Positions 1 through 7,647 of a stretch of DNA of 38,344 bases are shown one piece after another. Below the pieces are notes generated by a model. It did not search any database and was not told the DNA's origin. It saw only the letters and a program-made list of their open reading frames with translations. This DNA comes from Cyanobacteria bacterium REEB446 (GTDB taxonomy: Bacteria; Cyanobacteriota; Vampirovibrionia; LMEP-6097). The translations under genes and the position numbers were made by a program. How positions within the stretch are numbered: the first letter of the stretch is position 1; the number at the start of each line of letters is the position of its first letter. The stretch covers positions 1-38,344 of the forward strand of contig JAGWWP010000019.1 of assembly GCA_018970325.1 (NCBI GenBank), given 5' to 3'.

Positions 1-71
1 TGATCCTCTCGCAAAGACTCTATCACTACTTTCGCTTTGAACTCTGAACTATATGGCTTGCCTCGGGGCAT
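1..71 (-). CDS. IS3-family transposase OrfA, 5' fragment (cut by window edge)
   Basis: Only the first 23 codons are inside the window, reading MPRGKPYSSEFKAKVVIESL and then RED. This is the usual start of an IS3-type OrfA, a helix-turn-helix protein that binds the element ends, with the common 'Y..EFK..VV' pattern. The ATG follows a purine-rich GAGAGGAGAGAG stretch that can serve as a ribosome binding site. The rest of the insertion sequence, including the DDE domain, lies outside. The family call rests on a short segment, but the motif is distinctive. Confidence 0.75.
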   Translation of the reverse strand, partial: MPRGKPYSSEFKAKVVIESLRED

Positions 72-142
72 GGTACTCTCTCCTCTCTTACCTTACCCTT
101 CTCTTTTATCACTTTCTTGGCCCTATTTCTTCAGACCACTAT
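1..142 (-). mobile_element. End of an IS3-type insertion sequence
   Basis: Upstream of the transposase start, on its strand, the sequence TAGTGGTCTGAAGAAATAGG looks like the terminal inverted repeat seen at IS3-family ends. It places the element boundary near position 142. The partner end and target duplication are outside the window, so the boundary is inferred. Positions 143-267, between the element and the aminopeptidase stop, hold no gene that I can see. Confidence 0.5.
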
Positions 143-267
143 ACTCTCCAGAAGAGCCTGCCCTTTTCTTTTTCTAATCTAACATTTATTTATTAGATCT
201 GTTTTAAAGATACAAAGGGGTCATTTTTCCCCAAGTTTACTTAAGTGAAATTAATAGGGGAAGTTTT

Positions 268-1809
268 TTAAATGTTTAAAATATAAGCTAGTAGTGTTCT
301 TACAGGAATTCCTGAAGCCCCCTTAGGAGACCAGTCTTGAGCATCCTCAAACCAACAAGGTCCAGCTATATCTATATGTAGCCATGGAATCTGCTCTTCT
401 GAACGAGGTTTTTTACCGATAAATTCTTTAATAAACAGACCACCGTTCTGAGCACCAGCTTGACCACCAGAACCAGCATTAATAAGATCTGCGATAGTAG
501 ATTTTAATTTCTCTTTATACTCATCATAAAGAGGTAACTGCCACATACGCTCACCTTGTTCTTCAGCAGAGGCTTTTACTCTGTCAAGCAAAGCTTGATC
601 ATTAGTCATTAAGCCTGCACAGACATTCCCGAGTGCCGTAATGCAAGCACCAGTAAGCGTTGCGATATCTATAATCTCGTCTGGATTTTTAGTCGATACA
701 TAAGCGACGGCGTCAGCGAGGGTTAATCTGCCTTCGGCATCAGTGTTATTAACTTCGATAGTTTTACCATTCATTGCAGTGATCACATCACCTGGTCTAT
801 AAGCTTTGCCGCTAGGCATATTTTCAGTAGCTGCAATAATGCCAGTAACCTGCACGCCAGCCGGTTGAAGCTGAGAGATAGCGGTCATTATAGCTATAGT
901 CGCTGCTGCACCAGACATATCTTCTTTCATCATCTCCATAGCTTTACCCGGTTTAAGACTTAGACCACCACTGTCGAAAGTCACTCCCTTACCTACTACC
1001 GCGATATGTTTTTTAATTTTCCCTTTAGGAACATAGCTTATCTCTATAAATTTAGGTGGCTCATCTGAACCAAGAGAGACAGCTAGGTATGAACCCATTT
1101 TAAGCTTCTCGCAGTCAGCTTTTTCTAAGATTTTAACTGTTAAGTTCTCGGCTTTAATCTTTTTAGCCTCTTTCGCTAAATAGCTAGGAGTTACTACGCA
1201 AGCGGGCTCCCAAACTAGGTCTCTAGCTTTATTCGTCGCATTTGCGATTATTTCTGCTTTGGAAATAATTTCTTTTTCTTTAGCTGAAGCTGTTTCAGAA
1301 AGAATAAGTACTTCTTCTAATTCTTTTTTATCTTTTTTAGGCTCAGTTTTATACTTCGTAAATTCATAATCAACAAGTATAGCTGTCTCCACAAGTAGAG
1401 ATAAATCTTTAACTGCCTTTATAGCAAAGCTCTTTAATTTTTCTGCTTTAACTTTACGCACTAATGAAGCGATAGCTTTACGCTCATTTTTTTTATTAAA
1501 ATCTTTTTCCTCACCAAGTCCTACTAAAATGATTTTTTTAGTATTCTGCATGTCAAGATTAAATCTTTCTGCTGAATTGAGTTTTATAACTAAAGTCTCA
1601 GCTGCTTTAAATTCAAATTCTTCTTCTCTGATTGAATCTGCAAGATAACCATTTAATCTTTTATCGATACAGGTAAAAAGACTTGAAAGGCTAGGTTTTT
1701 TCTTATCCTGTTGAAACTCAGTAATTATAAGAGACTCTGCTGTAAAAGCAGATTTTTTTAAACTACCTAAAGACTTTTCTAAGTCTAACTTCTTAAGCGT
1801 AAATTTCAT
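268..1809 (-). CDS. pepA: Cytosol (leucyl) aminopeptidase, M17 family
   Basis: This is a cytoplasmic two-metal exopeptidase that removes N-terminal amino acids and helps peptide turnover. The 513-residue length matches PepA. The C-terminal catalytic domain has the metal-binding VGKGVTFDSGG segment near residue 275 and the family signature NTDAEGRLTLADA near residue 355. The N-terminal third (residues 1-190) is lysine-rich and divergent, as is normal for the family. The ATG is preceded by TATAAT with a 9-nt gap and no Shine-Dalgarno sequence, so the mRNA may be nearly leaderless. It is the last minus-strand gene before the insertion sequence. Confidence 0.95.
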   Translation of the reverse strand: MKFTLKKLDLEKSLGSLKKSAFTAESLIITEFQQDKKKPSLSSLFTCIDKRLNGYLADSIREEEFEFKAAETLVIKLNSAERFNLDMQNTKKIILVGLGEEKDFNKKNERKAIASLVRKVKAEKLKSFAIKAVKDLSLLVETAILVDYEFTKYKTEPKKDKKELEEVLILSETASAKEKEIISKAEIIANATNKARDLVWEPACVVTPSYLAKEAKKIKAENLTVKILEKADCEKLKMGSYLAVSLGSDEPPKFIEISYVPKGKIKKHIAVVGKGVTFDSGGLSLKPGKAMEMMKEDMSGAAATIAIMTAISQLQPAGVQVTGIIAATENMPSGKAYRPGDVITAMNGKTIEVNNTDAEGRLTLADAVAYVSTKNPDEIIDIATLTGACITALGNVCAGLMTNDQALLDRVKASAEEQGERMWQLPLYDEYKEKLKSTIADLINAGSGGQAGAQNGGLFIKEFIGKKPRSEEQIPWLHIDIAGPCWFEDAQDWSPKGASGIPVRTLLAYILNI

Positions 1810-1818
1810 ATATCTCGT

Positions 1819-1824
1819 ATTATA
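1819..1824 (-). promoter_or_regulatory. Predicted -10 box of pepA
   Basis: The minus strand reads TATAAT exactly, 9 nt before the pepA ATG. No Shine-Dalgarno sequence fits in between. The transcript would start at or within a few nucleotides of the start codon. Confidence 0.5.
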
Positions 1825-1852
1825 AACTGCTTTTCAGCATTTTTCATTTATG

Positions 1853-2605
1853 CTAGAAGCTTTTTAACAATAGAAATAGAAAATTTTTTAAATTACTGAG
1901 AAAACGCCCAAGCCTTTTGGGTTCTTGAAGAATTCGAAAGAGCCATTCTAATTTTAATTTAATAAAAAGCTTTGGTGCTCTGCTTAGCTTCCCTGCAAAT
2001 ATATCAAAGCTGCCACCTACGCCGATCATCACGGTATTTTTAAAGAGATGTCTGTATTTAGCAATTAAGAACTCTTGTGCTGGAGAGCCTAATGCCACTA
2101 AAAATAATTCGGGATTGAAATTAACTATTCTCTCAATGACACTTTCCTCTTGATTTTTTTCATAAAAACCATGTTCAAAGAGAAATTCTTTACTGGAATT
2201 TAAAGCTTCACTATTGCTAGAGATAGATACAGAGCTATATTTTAAGGTTAATAAATTTCTTAAAGAATCACTTACAGTTTTTTCTGCACCCAGAAAAGCG
2301 ATGCGTGAATAACTATTGATCAGCTTTTCTGCTAAATCTATTCCAGCTATTTTTTTAATTTTCTGTTTTGCAAGAATTCTTGCAAGTAAACAAATACTCT
2401 CACCGTCTGGAATTAAGAATTCAGCATTAGTAAGAATTCTTTTAAATTCTGGCATTTTCTCTGCAAGATGCAGATGTTCCATGTTGAGGGTAATGATGTG
2501 AATATTGGAATCATGCTGAATAGCCTCTTCTAAGGTCGTTCTGAAATCAGCATCTACACTGTAAAAATCACTGACAAGATAATCTAATATTTTTACTTTA
2601 GGCAT
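1853..2605 (-). CDS. WecG/TagA/CpsF-family glycosyltransferase
   Basis: The family transfers N-acetylmannosamine-type sugars to lipid-linked GlcNAc in teichoic acid, ECA or capsule synthesis at the inner face of the membrane. Family hallmarks are visible: TLNMEHLHLA near residues 39-48, then LIPDGESICLLARIL, a GIDLAEKL segment, and LVALGSPAQEFLIAKY near residues 169-185 followed by GVGGSFDIFAGKLSRAP. The C-terminus is hydrophobic and basic (WLFRILQEPKRLGRF), which fits membrane association. The 250-residue length is typical. The sugar and acceptor cannot be told from sequence. Repeat copy R1 fills the 57-bp gap to the upstream metalloprotease gene. Confidence 0.88.
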   Translation of the reverse strand: MPKVKILDYLVSDFYSVDADFRTTLEEAIQHDSNIHIITLNMEHLHLAEKMPEFKRILTNAEFLIPDGESICLLARILAKQKIKKIAGIDLAEKLINSYSRIAFLGAEKTVSDSLRNLLTLKYSSVSISSNSEALNSSKEFLFEHGFYEKNQEESVIERIVNFNPELFLVALGSPAQEFLIAKYRHLFKNTVMIGVGGSFDIFAGKLSRAPKLFIKLKLEWLFRILQEPKRLGRFLSNLKNFLFLLLKSF

Positions 2606-2608
2606 TCA

Positions 2609-2660
2609 GGGACTGCTCTTAATCTTCAATTTCTGCGTTTTCATCGTCCTCATGACACTC
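2609..2660 (-). repeat. Dispersed repeat copy R1
   Basis: On the minus strand this reads GAGGACGATGAAAACGCAGA followed by AATTGAAG, ending with AGAGCAGTCCC. The same end sequence terminates copy R5. It fills almost the whole gap between two minus-strand genes. The opposite inverted-repeat arm is missing, so it is a half element. Confidence 0.8.
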
Positions 2661-2662
2661 TT

Positions 2663-4213
2663 CTAAAAGACTCTGAGAATTTTATTCGCCACAATGTCGC
2701 CAGAGACTATGTCTTCTGCTTGAATTGGAATGCTGAATGTACCAGATAGCTCGTTTCCTAATATTCGTACAAATTTATTTAATGAGCTATATTTTACTTT
2801 AATAATTTTAGTAGTTTCATTAGATCTTATTCTTACAGGGTTTTCAGAGAAACTAATTAGGTTACCATAATCTGTAGAAAGATTGATGTAACGTGAACCT
2901 GAGCCGATTTTATCGATTCTTAGATTTATAAACTGTGCTTTACCTTCGGTAAGAAATATAACTTGATTAATAGCCTTACCACTTAACTCAAAATTAGCAG
3001 GTTCATTCTTTCCTAGATTGATTTGTATATTATTAATGTTTTCACCAGCTACGATATCTATTTTAAAAGCTTGGGCTAGAGCAGAATCTAAATCTAGATT
3101 CTGTAAAACATCCTCACTGCCATTGTAGAAAGATTTAGGAATAGAGCTTGGATTGTCTGGTGGATTATGCAAGCCGACTGATGAACCAGAGGTAAAACCT
3201 GCTGCAATAGGCTCTACTTTTATTACATAAGAACCTGGGCTTAGGTAAGGAAGCACAAAATTACCCTGTCCTAATCCATCTACGTCGCTTGCTGATGTAA
3301 CTACTTGCTGAAGAGGATTGCTGATATTGTAGGCAATTACATTTGCTCCTAGTACAGCTTGACTGCCATTAATTAAGCTACCAGTAATAGTTCCAGAATT
3401 ATTAATTATCTGATTTCTAGGATAAGCGATATTGATTGAAGATATATCATCTTTCTGGAGATTCAATGTGGGATTAGCACTGATAGGGAACATGATGGGG
3501 AATGTATTTAGATCTAAATCTGGAGAACTTTCCCCATTTGCAAATTTTTCATACTCGTCTATTTGTCCACCTTGACTGTGATCTAAGCCGACCATATGTG
3601 CAAATTCATGTAATATGGTGGATTTAAACTCATTGAGCAGTGTATTTAGATCTGGAACATCTGGGCGATTACTAAGTTTATAAAGATAGCCATTAATCAG
3701 GGACTGTGATTCAACGATGCCAGTAATTTGATTATTTTGGACACTGAAAAATCTAGCTGATGCTAAGCCAAGAATATCATTCTCTGAGCCTGCCCCCAGT
3801 ACATCAATCAGTATTTTCCCTGAATCATCGAAGATGATAGGACTGTAGCCAAGGGGGGCATCTGAAAAAAGTATAGAATTATAATTAGTTTCATCTACGT
3901 CGGAGGATATTAATCCATCACCATCTAAGCTGAAATCTAAGCTAGAAACGTTTTCCCACGTACTCAGAATTTGATTTACACTATTCTGTAAAGTAGCGTT
4001 ATTGAGATCTCCTAAAACACCTCTATCTATGCGGTATTTCACCGTCGCACTGCCATTGTTAATTTTATAAGTAGGGAAAAATAATTTATTTGATGAACAG
4101 TTCTCTGGAACCAAATTTTGATCCAAACAGACACCCAGTAAACCAGCAGCTTTAACGGGATTAACCGTGAAAAGACTGATACTAAGGAAGCTTAAAATGA
4201 TTAAAAGGTGCAT
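2663..4213 (-). CDS. Secreted matrixin-like zinc metalloprotease
   Basis: A signal peptide covers about residues 1-23 (MHLLIILSFLSISLFTVNPV), so the protein is exported. The catalytic motif HEFAHMVGLDH, near residues 201-211, is the HExxHxxGxxH zinc site of metzincins, and the downstream FPIMFP may supply the Met-turn. The C-terminal half (about residues 260-516) is probably beta-rich. It includes a segment like a carboxypeptidase-regulatory or CNA-B fold (SGTITGSLINGSQAVLGANV) and may bind a surface or substrate. The substrate is unknown. No Shine-Dalgarno sequence is seen, and a 24-bp perfect palindrome lies 7 bp upstream of the start. Confidence 0.8.
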   Translation of the reverse strand: MHLLIILSFLSISLFTVNPVKAAGLLGVCLDQNLVPENCSSNKLFFPTYKINNGSATVKYRIDRGVLGDLNNATLQNSVNQILSTWENVSSLDFSLDGDGLISSDVDETNYNSILFSDAPLGYSPIIFDDSGKILIDVLGAGSENDILGLASARFFSVQNNQITGIVESQSLINGYLYKLSNRPDVPDLNTLLNEFKSTILHEFAHMVGLDHSQGGQIDEYEKFANGESSPDLDLNTFPIMFPISANPTLNLQKDDISSINIAYPRNQIINNSGTITGSLINGSQAVLGANVIAYNISNPLQQVVTSASDVDGLGQGNFVLPYLSPGSYVIKVEPIAAGFTSGSSVGLHNPPDNPSSIPKSFYNGSEDVLQNLDLDSALAQAFKIDIVAGENINNIQINLGKNEPANFELSGKAINQVIFLTEGKAQFINLRIDKIGSGSRYINLSTDYGNLISFSENPVRIRSNETTKIIKVKYSSLNKFVRILGNELSGTFSIPIQAEDIVSGDIVANKILRVF

Positions 4214-4220
4214 GAGTGTT

Positions 4221-4244
4221 TTAAGAAGCTTATAAGCTTCTTAA
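4221..4244. promoter_or_regulatory. Perfect 24-bp palindrome upstream of the metalloprotease gene
   Basis: The sequence is an uninterrupted inverted repeat whose half-site is TTAAGAAGCTTA. It sits 7 bp before the metalloprotease start codon. It could be a dimeric repressor operator or a leader hairpin that hides the start. It lacks a T-run on the gene's strand, so it is a poor terminator. Confidence 0.45.
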
Positions 4245-4351
4245 TTCTAAATGATTTCCTTCCGTATTTGATGTAGGGTGGTCATTATAAAATTATTATT
4301 TATCTTTAGCAGATGCATTATTTTTACTTTGCAAAAATCCTTAAAAAATAT

Positions 4352-4370
4352 TATAATTATTAATTCGAGG
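4352..4370 (+). promoter_or_regulatory. rplS promoter -10 and ribosome binding site
   Basis: TATAAT at 4352-4357 has a weak -35 (TTTGCA, 4329-4334) 17 bp upstream. GAGG at 4367-4370 is 5 nt before the ATG. This is one of the few genes here with a conventional leader and Shine-Dalgarno sequence, so it contrasts with the leaderless-looking genes. Confidence 0.6.
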
Positions 4371-4375
4371 AAATT

Positions 4376-4762
4376 ATGAACCAGCTTATTAAAGATATAG
4401 AATCTAAGCACCTTAAAGCGGAGCCACCAGTAATTAGAGTAGGGGATACTGTTAAGGTAGAGACGATTATTCAGGAAGCGAGTGGTAAAGAGCGTTCTCA
4501 GCATTTTGAAGGTCTAATCATCGCAAGAGCTGGTACTGGAGTTAATGAAACTTTCAGAGTAAGAAGAATATTCCAGGGTGTCGGTATAGAAAGAACTTTT
4601 TTGGTTCACTCACCGAAAATCAGAGCAGTTAAAGTTATCAGAAGTGGTAGAACTAGAAGAGCGAAGCTTTATTTCCTTAGATCTAGAATCGGTACTAAAG
4701 CGACTAGACTTCGTAATCTTCAAATACAAACTACTCAAGAAAAATCTAATTCTGCTGATTAG
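4376..4762 (+). CDS. rplS: 50S ribosomal protein L19
   Basis: L19 sits at the 30S-50S interface of the ribosome. The 128 residues contain the family core: RVGDTVKVETIIQEASGKER (residues 22-41), FEGLIIARAGTGVNETFRVR, and the basic SPKIRAVKVIRSGRTRRAKL stretch followed by YFLRSRIGTKATRLR. A short tail rich in Q, T and S follows. It has a clear promoter and Shine-Dalgarno sequence and may be co-transcribed with the cyclophilin 34 bp downstream. In many bacteria rplS lies next to trmD and rimM, but these are absent here. Confidence 0.97.
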   Translation: MNQLIKDIESKHLKAEPPVIRVGDTVKVETIIQEASGKERSQHFEGLIIARAGTGVNETFRVRRIFQGVGIERTFLVHSPKIRAVKVIRSGRTRRAKLYFLRSRIGTKATRLRNLQIQTTQEKSNSAD

Positions 4763-4796
4763 TTTTCCGTATTGAATATATAAGATTATAATTTGA

Positions 4797-5516
4797 ATGA
4801 AAAAACAGGCTGATACTAAAAAAACACCTACACGTTTATTGGTATTTTTAGTATCTTTGCTTGTTTTTGTATCTGTAGGATTTTTTTTAAAAGGCCTGCC
4901 GATTTTTTCTGAGCTAGCTCAAACAAAACAAGCCGAAACAATAAAAGGAAATAAAAAAATGGAATCACAGGAATTAGAAGTTAAAAAAGAAGAAAAAAGT
5001 ATTGATGCTAAAGACACAGCAGTCTTAAAGACAGATAAAGGTGATATTAAAATTAAACTGTTTCTTAAAGAGGCTCCTATCACGGCTGGAAATTTCAAGG
5101 ATCTTGTGAATAGAGGTTTTTATAATGGTGTAGTATTTCATAGAATAATTCCAGGTTTCGTTGTTCAGGGTGGTTGCCCACTTGGTACTGGTACTGGAAA
5201 TTTCGTAGATCCAGAGACTAATAAAACTCGCTATGTGCCGATGGAGCACACTAAATTTAAGCATGACAAGGCTGGGAGAGTAGCTATGGCTAGAACTTCT
5301 AATCCAGATAGTGCTAGCAGTCAGTTCTTTATTGATTTAGCTCCTTTGCCTAGCTTGAATCCAGGTGGTGTAGATCCTTATGGTTATGCGATATTTGGTG
5401 AAGTTATCGAAGGAATGGATGTAGTTAATAAAATAGTTAAAGAGAATGTTCCGTCTTTCCCTGGTGATGATGGTGCGAGTAATCCAGTCAAAATCACTTC
5501 TGCTGAGATGATCTAA
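4797..5516 (+). CDS. Membrane-anchored cyclophilin-type peptidyl-prolyl isomerase
   Basis: The enzyme catalyses cis-trans isomerisation of proline peptide bonds. An uncleaved signal anchor spans about residues 13-32 (TRLLVFLVSLLVFVSVGFFL) and a charged K/E-rich linker runs to about residue 75. A cyclophilin domain follows, with FHRIIPGFVVQGG near residue 114 holding the catalytic Arg, and ASSQFFIDLAPLPSLN further on. It should act on the outer face of the membrane on exported proteins. The 239-residue length fits one domain plus anchor. No Shine-Dalgarno sequence precedes the ATG, and a TATAAT lies only 4 nt upstream, too close to be a normal leaderless promoter. Confidence 0.92.
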   Translation: MKKQADTKKTPTRLLVFLVSLLVFVSVGFFLKGLPIFSELAQTKQAETIKGNKKMESQELEVKKEEKSIDAKDTAVLKTDKGDIKIKLFLKEAPITAGNFKDLVNRGFYNGVVFHRIIPGFVVQGGCPLGTGTGNFVDPETNKTRYVPMEHTKFKHDKAGRVAMARTSNPDSASSQFFIDLAPLPSLNPGGVDPYGYAIFGEVIEGMDVVNKIVKENVPSFPGDDGASNPVKITSAEMI

Positions 5517-5522
5517 TGACAC

Positions 5523-5557
5523 TATTGCTGAACTTCAATTTCTGCGTTTTCGTCATC
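5523..5557 (-). repeat. Dispersed repeat copy R2
   Basis: The minus strand reads GATGACGAAAACGCAGAAAT and then TGAAGTTCAGCAAT. It lies between the cyclophilin stop and the ribE -10 box. Only the core half of the element is present, with no matching inverted arm. Confidence 0.75.
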
Positions 5558-5563
5558 TATAAT
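5558..5563 (+). promoter_or_regulatory. Predicted -10 box of ribE
   Basis: TATAAT starts directly after repeat copy R2 and lies 8 nt before the ribE ATG. There is no Shine-Dalgarno sequence in that gap, so leaderless initiation is predicted. Confidence 0.5.
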
Positions 5564-5571
5564 AAAGACTT

Positions 5572-6213
5572 ATGTTTACGGGATTAATAGAAGAAACAGG
5601 TTTAGTCAGCTTTTTAGAATATTCTAATACTAATTTGAAAATCAATATCAAAGCCGCTTTGATATTGGAAGATATAAAACTTGGTGATAGTATCGCCGTG
5701 AATGGTATCTGCCTTACTGTGACAGAGTTCGATGCCGATTCTTTTTCTGTCACTGCGGTAAAAGAAACTTTAGAAGTTACTGCTTTAAAATATTTGAAAA
5801 ATGACGATCTTGTAAATTTAGAACGCTGTCTCAGAGCTCATGACAGATTAGGCGGTCATATAGTACAGGGGCACGTAGACACCGTCGCTGAATGCATTAA
5901 GGTGCTAGATCAGTCTGGGAGCTATGATCTTTACTTTAGTATAGAACCGAATTTCTCGAAATATATTATCAATAAAGGTTCCATTTGTATTTCGGGCATT
6001 AGTCTTACTGTCGTGAAGGTAGGCTCTATGAAAGAACTTCAGGACATTAATGAAAATGTTTTGAAAGATTTAGATTATTTTTATGTAACTATAATTCCTG
6101 CAACTTGGGATAAAACAAACTTATCTCAAATTCAGGAGGGTGCAAAAGTAAATATCGAAGTAGATGTACTTGCCAAATACTTAGAAAGATTTATGGCTGC
6201 CGCAAAGCCATAA
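5572..6213 (+). CDS. ribE: Riboflavin synthase, alpha subunit
   Basis: It joins two molecules of 6,7-dimethyl-8-ribityllumazine to give riboflavin and a pyrimidine product, the last step of vitamin B2 synthesis. The start MFTGLIEETG is diagnostic. The protein shows two lumazine-binding barrels: GDSIAVNGICLTV in the first, and GHIVQGHVDTVAEC near residues 94-107 leading into the second. GSICISGISLTVV repeats the pattern. At 213 residues it is normal length. The other rib genes are not nearby. The start is supported by homology and by the TATAAT 8 nt upstream. Confidence 0.96.
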   Translation: MFTGLIEETGLVSFLEYSNTNLKINIKAALILEDIKLGDSIAVNGICLTVTEFDADSFSVTAVKETLEVTALKYLKNDDLVNLERCLRAHDRLGGHIVQGHVDTVAECIKVLDQSGSYDLYFSIEPNFSKYIINKGSICISGISLTVVKVGSMKELQDINENVLKDLDYFYVTIIPATWDKTNLSQIQEGAKVNIEVDVLAKYLERFMAAAKP

Positions 6214-6263
6214 GCCCCGCAAACGTGCAGAAGTTTTACTGGTGATCGATCTATAAAAAAGAG

Positions 6264-6350
6264 TGGTGGGCAGAGCTGGATTCGAACCAGCGTAAGCGTA
6301 ACGCTAACAGATTTACAGTCTGTCTCCTTTAGCCACTCGGACATCTGCCC
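6264..6350 (-). tRNA. tRNA-Tyr (anticodon GUA), CCA encoded
   Basis: The minus strand folds as a class II tRNA. The acceptor stem pairs GGGCAGA with TCTGCCC, followed by discriminator A and an encoded CCA (6264-6266). The anticodon arm ACAGA-CTGTAAA-TCTGT gives GUA. The variable arm is long (TTAGCGTTACGCTTACGC), as in bacterial tRNA-Tyr, and the T arm has GGTTCGAATCC. A GATAAT a few bases upstream may be its -10 box. The flank between the tRNA and fliG (6351-6479) shows no gene. Confidence 0.96.
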
Positions 6351-6479
6351 GCAAAAAATTATCACAGAAAATAAATACTTACTAGCTGTGCTAATTTTCA
6401 GAACTTTAATAATAGCTTATTTTTAAGCCTTGTGGTTTAAGAAATTATGGAGGTGTAGCAGTTTATGCTAAATCAAAAA

Positions 6480-7514
6480 TCACATAATCATAGCTTCTTC
6501 TTCACCTTCAGATCTAATCATGATTTGACCAGCTTCCTCAAGAGCTTTAATAATTTCAACTATCTGAGTTTGTGCTGCTGAAACGTCTTTCGCCATAACA
6601 GGTCCCATCATCTCAAGTTCATCTTTCAATAATGTAGCTGCTTTCTCTGACATGTTTTTAAAGAATAGATCTCGAATATCATCATCGGCACCTTTAAGGG
6701 CAAGAGGTAATCCTTTCATATCTATTTCTTTCATTAATGCCTGCATAGCTTTGTCGTCGAGTTTTATAATGTCCTCAAATACAAACATCAAGTTTCTGAT
6801 ATTTACTGCTAAGTTTTGGTCGATAATTTCTAAATCTTCGAGTATCTTCTTCTCAATATTTCTATCAAGCCTATTTAAGATTTCTGCAATAGCATCAACA
6901 CCACCAACATTCTGACTAGAAGAAGCTTGGTTCATAACGGCAGCAAACCTTCTTTCTAAAGTCTTTTCAACAACACTTAAGATCTCTGGATTGGTTTTAT
7001 CCATTTTCGCTAGTCTCAGTGAGCAATCAGACCTAATGTCTTCTGGTAAAAAAGCTAGAACTTTAGAGGCTTTTTCTACAGGTAAATACGAAAGAACCAG
7101 AGAAATTACCTGAGAGTGCTCACCTTGTATAACTGCAACTATCTGCTCTGCATCAACCAGTCGCAAGAATTCAAATGGTAGGCGATGGATGGTGTTCGTC
7201 ATTTTATCAAGTATGTTAGAAGCCACTTCACGACCGTAAGCTTGAATAAGAATATTCTCAGCTTTCTGAATACTACCGCTCATCTTACCTACCTGTAAGT
7301 TTAAGATATCGTATATTTCATCTAGTAGATTGTATTGATCTTCTTCGCCGAGTACCCCTACCATAGATATTTCTTTTGCTAGTGACACCACTAGTGTTGA
7401 ATCGTCTATGTGCTTGATAATTTTTGCAGCAGCACCTTCATCTAGGAGTAGCAGTAGTGCTGCTACTTTCATCCTATTCGTCCATGCTTTAATTTTATTA
7501 GCCTTGTAAGCCAT
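6480..7514 (-). CDS. fliG: Flagellar motor switch protein FliG
   Basis: FliG forms the rotor ring on the MS ring and interacts with the stator to generate torque and switching. The 344 residues cover the three domains: N-terminal (about 1-110), middle with GEHSQVISLVLSYLP near residue 130 (the EHPQ motif with Ser for Pro), and C-terminal. The C-terminal domain has LMFVFEDIIKLDD near residue 242 (MFVF motif) and the charged torque helix (KGADDDIRDLFFKNMSEKA). It stands alone, not in a fli operon. The start has no Shine-Dalgarno sequence. Confidence 0.96.
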   Translation of the reverse strand: MAYKANKIKAWTNRMKVAALLLLLDEGAAAKIIKHIDDSTLVVSLAKEISMVGVLGEEDQYNLLDEIYDILNLQVGKMSGSIQKAENILIQAYGREVASNILDKMTNTIHRLPFEFLRLVDAEQIVAVIQGEHSQVISLVLSYLPVEKASKVLAFLPEDIRSDCSLRLAKMDKTNPEILSVVEKTLERRFAAVMNQASSSQNVGGVDAIAEILNRLDRNIEKKILEDLEIIDQNLAVNIRNLMFVFEDIIKLDDKAMQALMKEIDMKGLPLALKGADDDIRDLFFKNMSEKAATLLKDELEMMGPVMAKDVSAAQTQIVEIIKALEEAGQIMIRSEGEEEAMIM

Positions 7515-7647
7515 AATCGGTAACTAGGGGTATTAAGCCCAGAATCCATAGTTTATATAACTAAAACTAAGTTTCTTTGGCTAATCTAATAGGAGTATCT
7601 CTCACCCTGTTATGATTGGAAGCAGTACTGAGGTTTAGATTATTTAT

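Noticed and set aside
6220-6240. Another repeat copy at GCAAACGTGCAGAAGTT
   Set aside because: It shares only a short stretch with R5 and lacks the core, so it is probably chance.
6132-6365. Minus-strand open frame over the tRNA-Tyr gene
   Set aside because: It is the translated complement of a tRNA and the ribE end, with no protein features.
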